Assembly: GCA_025617745.1 (NCBI GenBank)
Contig: CM046859.1
Coordinates: 22,692,006 to 22,756,005, forward strand
Length of the DNA: 64,000 bases
Reading direction: 5' to 3'
DNA from: Heliocidaris erythrogramma
Taxonomy: Eukaryota > Echinodermata > Echinoidea > Camarodonta > Echinometridae
Position numbers and translations under genes: made by a program. Positions 60,290-64,000 of the stretch are shown one piece after another (positions within the stretch are counted from its first letter, which is position 1; each line of letters opens with the position of its first letter). The notes under the pieces were generated by a model that was given only the letters and a program-made list of their open reading frames with translations, had not been told where the DNA came from and searched no databases.

Positions 60290-61060
60290 CTGGGGCCGGG
60301 AGTTTCCACTTTAACCCCAGGTCTATAACATCCATCATCACTACCACGCGCACATACCGAATTCCATCGTACACCACGACAACCATTCTCCTACCAAGCA
60401 TACACACATTAAATTCCCCCTCTTTCATCATCATATGTTATCCCTCAGCTCCACCCCTACTACTACCACCAGCACACTGTCAACACCACCACTACAACTA
60501 TCTCCACCAATTCACACACGCACACACACCCTTCAATATACCCACCATGATATTCCCGCGCACGTAATACCCTTTCCCGTCCTCTCCCATACCACATCTG
60601 AACCCCTACCATGCATGGTAACTATCACTGCCTCCACACCCGCATGCACGCACTCTCTTCCAAACGTACCTTCTCCCACACCCATCTTCTTTGTCCACCT
60701 ACACCCTCACAAACATCATGTTAAATTGTTCAAAACTCCTACCACCACACGTTCTATATTGTTTCCCCTGCCACCAGCAGAACCAGTCTCTTCCCATCTC
60801 TCAAACCCCGCCACATCATACCATTGTAATAAACAATTCCACCACACACATCCATATAATACACACACACACACCCTCACAGGTATACTTGTGTGTTTTT
60901 CCCTTTGTTCTCTCTATTGTTCAAATAGCCACACAAGCAGCAAAAAACGCCACACAAGCCTGCCGGAATAAAGGCATCTATTGTGTTTGCATGTCCAATT
61001 AGTCACACAAGTATACCTCTGTTGGTACACTATTACGCACACACACACACACACACACAG
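60290..61060. repeat. C/A-rich, G-poor low-complexity DNA with CACA runs
   Basis: Strong strand asymmetry, with few G on the plus strand. ACCACC, CACACA and CTCCCA words dominate, and a (CA)n run lies at 61038-61058. The block around 60680-60720 (CCCATCTTCTTTGTCCACCT, ACACCCTCACA) is echoed at 62055-62100, suggesting one long tract split by the foldback composite at 61070-62027. The Pro/Thr/Ser-rich frames are not supported as genes. Confidence 0.75.
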
Positions 61061-61370
61061 CCACATATTCCCTGATAGCAGAAAGTGGTAAAAATTACGT
61101 GATATTTACGTCGTGGTTTTCGTCTTTTTTACGTCCTGTAATTACGTCAATAAGACGACAACTTGCACCAACGCAAGACGTCAAGAGGACGTCTTATTTT
61201 GACGTCATCTGTACACTGCAAAAACTGAAGTGCTGAGCACTTTTTGAGGGCATGCATAGGGACTGCACTCAGAGTGCTATTGAATGCACACAGCGTGCTA
61301 TTTCAGCACTTTCACGGGAGCTGGACCGGCTCCTTAAACTGCTAAACATTCATAAAAAAAATGATTTGGG

Positions 61371-61432
61371 TGAGCTTCGAACCAGGGTCCGCTGATCGAG
61401 AATTGCTGGCATTACCGCTAGACTAACTCACA
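61371..61432 (-). ncRNA. tRNA-like polymerase III module, left arm
   Basis: The minus strand reads GTTAGTCTAGCGGTAATGCC, then AGCAATTCTCGATCAGCGGA, then CCCTGGTTCGAAGCTCACC. TAGTCTAGCGG fits an A box and GGTTCGAAGC a B box, about 35 bp apart. An 8-T run starts about 10 bp downstream. The T-stem does not pair well, so it is unlikely to be a functional tRNA. Expression is unknown. Confidence 0.45.
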
Positions 61433-61539
61433 TTGTACGATTTAGAGCAGATCATATTGTTACATAGTGAATTTACGACACCACATAGTTCATGTTATCT
61501 ACTTGACTCCCATGACTAAGCTGGATTGCAAGAAGCATT

Positions 61540-61600
61540 CGTTAGTCAATCGGTAACGTCAGCGCCTCTCAATCAGCGGAACCTGGTTCGAGGCTCGCCA
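61540..61600 (+). ncRNA. tRNA-like polymerase III module, right arm
   Basis: Plus strand: GTTAGTCAATCGGTAACGTC, AGCGCCTCTCAATCAGCGGA, ACCTGGTTCGAGGCTCGCC. It aligns base for base with the left-arm module with scattered substitutions. A T10 run follows at 61611-61620. Same caveats on folding and expression. Confidence 0.45.
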
Positions 61601-61871
61601 TGGTCATATATTTTTTTTTTGCTGGTAAATTAGCACACTACAAGTGCTATAAACAGCATTTCAGGTGCAGTCACTATACATGCCCCTAAAAGTAGCACTT
61701 TAGTTTTTACAGTGTACAAGACGTAGGGATGACGTCAAAATAAGACGTCCTCTTGACGTCTTGCGTTGGTGCAAGTTGTCGTCTTATTGACGTAATTACA
61801 GGACGTAAAAAAGACGAAAACCGCGACGTAAATATCACGTCATTTTTAACACTTTCTGCTATCAGGGAAGA

Positions 61872-62027
61872 GGAATGAAGACGTAGAGTGACGTAAAAAT
61901 AAGACGTCCTCTTGACGTCTTGCGTTGGTGCAAGTTGCCGTCTTATTGACGTAATTACAGGACGTAAAAAAGACGAAAACCACGACGTAAATATCACGTC
62001 ATTTTTTAACACTTTCTGCTATCAGGG
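61872..62027. mobile_element. Third arm of the CCCTGATAGCAG element, direct repeat of the right arm
   Basis: About 155 bp nearly identical to 61715-61867 in the same orientation (GACGTCTTGCGTTGGTGCAA, CACTTTCTGCTATCAGGG), separated by a few bases (AAGAGG). It is a solo or partially duplicated arm, created by tandem duplication, nested insertion or recombination. Confidence 0.85.
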
Positions 62028-62029
62028 TT

Positions 62030-62300
62030 ATGACCCCCTCCCATACCAGGCTCTCCCACATCCGTTTTCTCCATCCACGCACACCCTCACACACATAAAA
62101 CATGTATACACTTTTTCAATCCCCACCACCACTTTTCCTTTCACCAGTCCATTCCTACCTCTCATTATTCAACGCCGCCACCATCATCACCACCATGCAC
62201 GCACACGCACACCCACACTCACCCACATTCCTACACACTTCCCATTCCCATGGTTCACACAAGCCCAGCTGCGACAAGTCCTTCCTCGTAATGGAGTAAT
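62030..62300. repeat. C/A-rich low-complexity DNA, continuation of 60290-61060
   Basis: CACGCACACCCTCACACAC and CCACCATCATCACCACC words. The same asymmetry as the left tract. Confidence 0.7.
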
Positions 62301-63055
62301 CAATTTCCTTTGCAAGTCGTCTGTATTCCTTCTGTCCATTAGACTTGTCCCCATATTCACACCTGCTACCTAACCTCCTCGCTCCTCTCTCATTAATCAG
62401 TCGACTTTCAAATTTAATCAACCGTAAATTTTTGTCTTTACCTTCTTCAGATTATCATTTGCCTTTAATTTTTCGCTCCGTTGATTTGCGTGAAAATAAT
62501 TCTGATGATCATTTTGTTGTAAAAACAGTTTGGCATTTATCTTACAACCCAATTTAAAGAAAAAAATGAATACATTATTATTGTGCAATCTACAAGTCAA
62601 TTTATAGACAATGTTTATGCTCTACACTAATTGTAGTCATCATTTCCTGCAAACATTGTTTTTAGAAATGTGTATTTATTTCATTGTATTTGTATAAGTA
62701 TTTGATTTATAAGCCGTTAAATTGTTCGTATCTGTTTCTTTTTTTCTCTCCCATTACACCTAACATCGGATGTGCATTGTCTGCTCTGTTTTATCCTCAA
62801 CATGATGGCTCATGTATTGTCCTAACAGGTGAGTTTCCTTATATCGCTTTGTTGTAAGAATAATATTTTGAATGGGAGGGGAGGGGGTGTGACATCCCAT
62901 TTTGCCGACAAATCTTTAGGGTGTGACACGCAAATTTGCCCACAAAAATGCTGCACCCTAATCTCCACCCCACAAATAATAATAAAAGAAGATCGCAGAT
63001 GTAGAGAAATTGATGATACGGGCCCATTTTCAGAGAGGGGCTGACGCCTTTTGCC
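62301..63055. other. Unassigned AT-rich sequence
   Basis: A G-rich patch GGGAGGGGAGGGGGTGTGAC at 62875-62894 and GGGTGTGACACGCAAATTTG at 62919 look like a decayed repeat. No gene recognised. Confidence 0.35.
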
Positions 63056-63059
63056 CGAA

Positions 63060-63255
63060 TATCACTTTTTCAATTTTAGATTTTTGCGAGCGAGCAAATT
63101 TTTTTATAACTTTTCGTATTGAAAATGTACAGAAGTTGCACACTGAAGTTACATTATCCGGGAACCTCGCTACCCAAATATATGGATATTCTGGCACCCC
63201 CTGAATATTCGGAGCTTTGGTTTGCTTATTGCCGAAAGGGGACGCCTTTTTCCCG
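63060..63255 (+). repeat. Dispersed repeat, copy 2 (related to 13735-13925)
   Basis: Carries ACCTCGCTACCC, GGATATTC and CTGAATATTCGG in the same order as copy 1. GACGCCTTTTGCCCGAATAT near 63045 recurs at 63242 (GACGCCTTTTTCCCGAATAT), so the copy may itself be bounded by direct repeats of about 20 bp. Confidence 0.6.
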
Positions 63256-63284
63256 AATATTAACTGTCCAGTGTTAAAATTGGC

Positions 63285-63380
63285 CAGTTTCTCCTTATTT
63301 TTCTTTCCTTCTTTTCTTTCTTTTTTTCCCCTTTCCTTTCCCTTTTGTTTTCTTTTCCTTCTTTCTATTTTCTAATTTTC
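63285..63380. repeat. CT-rich tract
   Basis: TTCCTTCTTTTC-type low complexity. Confidence 0.8.
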
Positions 63381-64000
63381 AACACGTAATATTATACTGA
63401 TGTGCGCATCATGGTGCGCACACTATGAGAGCGTATAAAGGTCTTTTGTACTCGGTACAAATTCCCTTCGTCTGCACATGCGCAAATTTGCATTACGGAC
63501 TGGCTTACTTAATGACAAAAAGTGCTTCTAACTCATAGTTCCTTTACAAACTTATCCTTGCTCAACCAAAATGAATGTCATGTAGACTTTAAATTATTTT
63601 TTTTTACTTGCGAAACAGAGAAAGACACACGTTTTTAGATATAAGACTACACTAAAAAGAGTGAGGAAATGATGTGTGCATGCAACTGAATAAATTGTGC
63701 TTGTATCTCATAACTTTAAAATTATACAGAGTCGAGTCACTATACTTTCCACACACTCATTTGCACGTGGATCCTGTTTCACAAAAGAAATATAATTAAT
63801 AACAAGTTAAAGGATAGGTATAAGCTACTGCTACAATGAGTAAATTTTGTCACAGATGTGTAATGATGAAAAAAATTATGAAACAAGGCACTGTTCTGTC
63901 GGATGTGTCAGTTCTTATTAATTGTCTCCATTTTACTAGTCTCGCTTATAGGGGGAGGTATATTCTATGAAGTGCGTCACTTTACCGTTGGTCCATGTGC
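63381..64000. other. Unassigned sequence to window end
   Basis: A small palindrome ATGTGCGCATCATGGTGCGCACAC-like patch lies near 63399-63424 (TGTGCGCA / GTGCGCACA). Otherwise nothing recognised. Confidence 0.4.

Larger units (their letters stand above)
61214..61714. mobile_element. Inner foldback element carrying two outward-facing tRNA-like units
   Basis: Inserted in the loop of the outer element. Its ends pair (CACTGCAAAAACTGAAGTGC with GCACTTTAGTTTTTACAGTG). GTAC at 61211-61214 and 61714-61717 may be the target duplication. The arms remain related for about 225 bp and each contains a tRNA-like module: about 61371-61432 read on the minus strand, about 61540-61598 read on the plus strand. 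Both share TCGGTAA/GCGGTAA (A-box region), ATCAGCGGA and CCTGGTTCGA (B box). A T run follows each unit in its own direction (A8 at 61354-61361 for the minus unit, T10 at 61611-61620 for the plus unit). Confidence 0.75.
61070..61867. mobile_element. Foldback element with CCCTGATAGCAG ends and about 145-150-bp arms (outer)
   Basis: Left arm (61070-61213) and right arm (about 61715-61867) are nearly perfect reverse complements. Shared words are CCCTGATAGCAGAAAGTG, TTACGTCCTGTAATTACGTC and ACGCAAGACGTCAAGAGGAC. Without the inner element the loop would be only about 20 bp, so it is a hairpin-type MITE. It is rich in GACGTC (CRE-like) words. The minus frame of 101 residues that repeats itself is a by-product. 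Confidence 0.85.

Noticed and set aside
60435..60971. 178-codon Pro/Thr/Ser/His-rich plus frame
   Set aside because: C/A-rich low-complexity tract with missing G on that strand, which removes most stop codons. No domain or splice signal.
61707..62012. 101-codon minus frame with a duplicated 45-residue segment
   Set aside because: The duplication is the two direct arms of the foldback element. Not a protein repeat.

Overview
The window looks like nuclear, non-coding DNA from an animal, most likely a marine invertebrate. The repeat families (small palindromic DNA transposons, tRNA-derived SINEs ending in ATT repeats, decayed non-LTR retrotransposons, long CTA/GA/G microsatellites) resemble what is common in sea urchin genomes. 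That assignment rests on general familiarity, not a search. I see no bacterial operon structure, Shine-Dalgarno pattern, rRNA, intact tRNA, CRISPR array or intact long ORF. Almost every open frame is a by-product of low-complexity DNA.

Coding content is minimal. One interval looks like a genuine host exon: 18539-18718 on the plus strand, 60 codons, closed by a good 5' splice site. Protein-coding relics come from retrotransposons: a 5'-truncated, frameshifted non-LTR element on the minus strand at 54575-56205 (GVPQG and YADD reverse-transcriptase motifs, characteristic 3' tail), the 3' end of another LINE at 28136-28650, and LINE-like 3' tails near 59020-59200 and 45640-45821.

Layout. 0-5 kb: microsatellites, two SINE-like units, and a degenerate ~270-bp tandem repeat. 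7.9-10.2 kb: a 1.1-kb terminal-inverted-repeat (TIR) element packed with short hairpins, a MITE with an 8-bp target duplication, and a SINE. 11-12.1 kb: a CCATCT minisatellite and an array of GACCGACAGCCC motifs. 20.3-21.9 kb: an 11-bp minisatellite followed by a CTA array with ~265-bp higher-order structure. 24-30 kb: several MITEs and a LINE end. 35-39.6 kb: TAG/CTA arrays with an inserted TIR element, an exact 63-bp inverted match between arrays, an array of GGTTCATAATTCCGAA motifs that changes orientation midway, and a GAT array. 41-43 kb: a recent ~1.0-kb tandem duplication. 43.5-45.3 kb: nested insertions (a MITE split by a 1.3-kb element and truncated by another MITE). 48-56 kb: SINEs, MITEs, GA minisatellite, LINE. 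60.3-62.3 kb: C/A-rich low-complexity DNA around a nested foldback composite.

The most unusual object is the composite at 61070-62027. A short hairpin-type element carries in its loop a ~500-bp foldback element (61214-61714). Each arm of that inner element contains a tRNA-like module pointing outward and followed by a run of T, as in RNA polymerase III units. The rest of the window is relatively ordinary AT-rich intergenic or intronic sequence, noted interval by interval.
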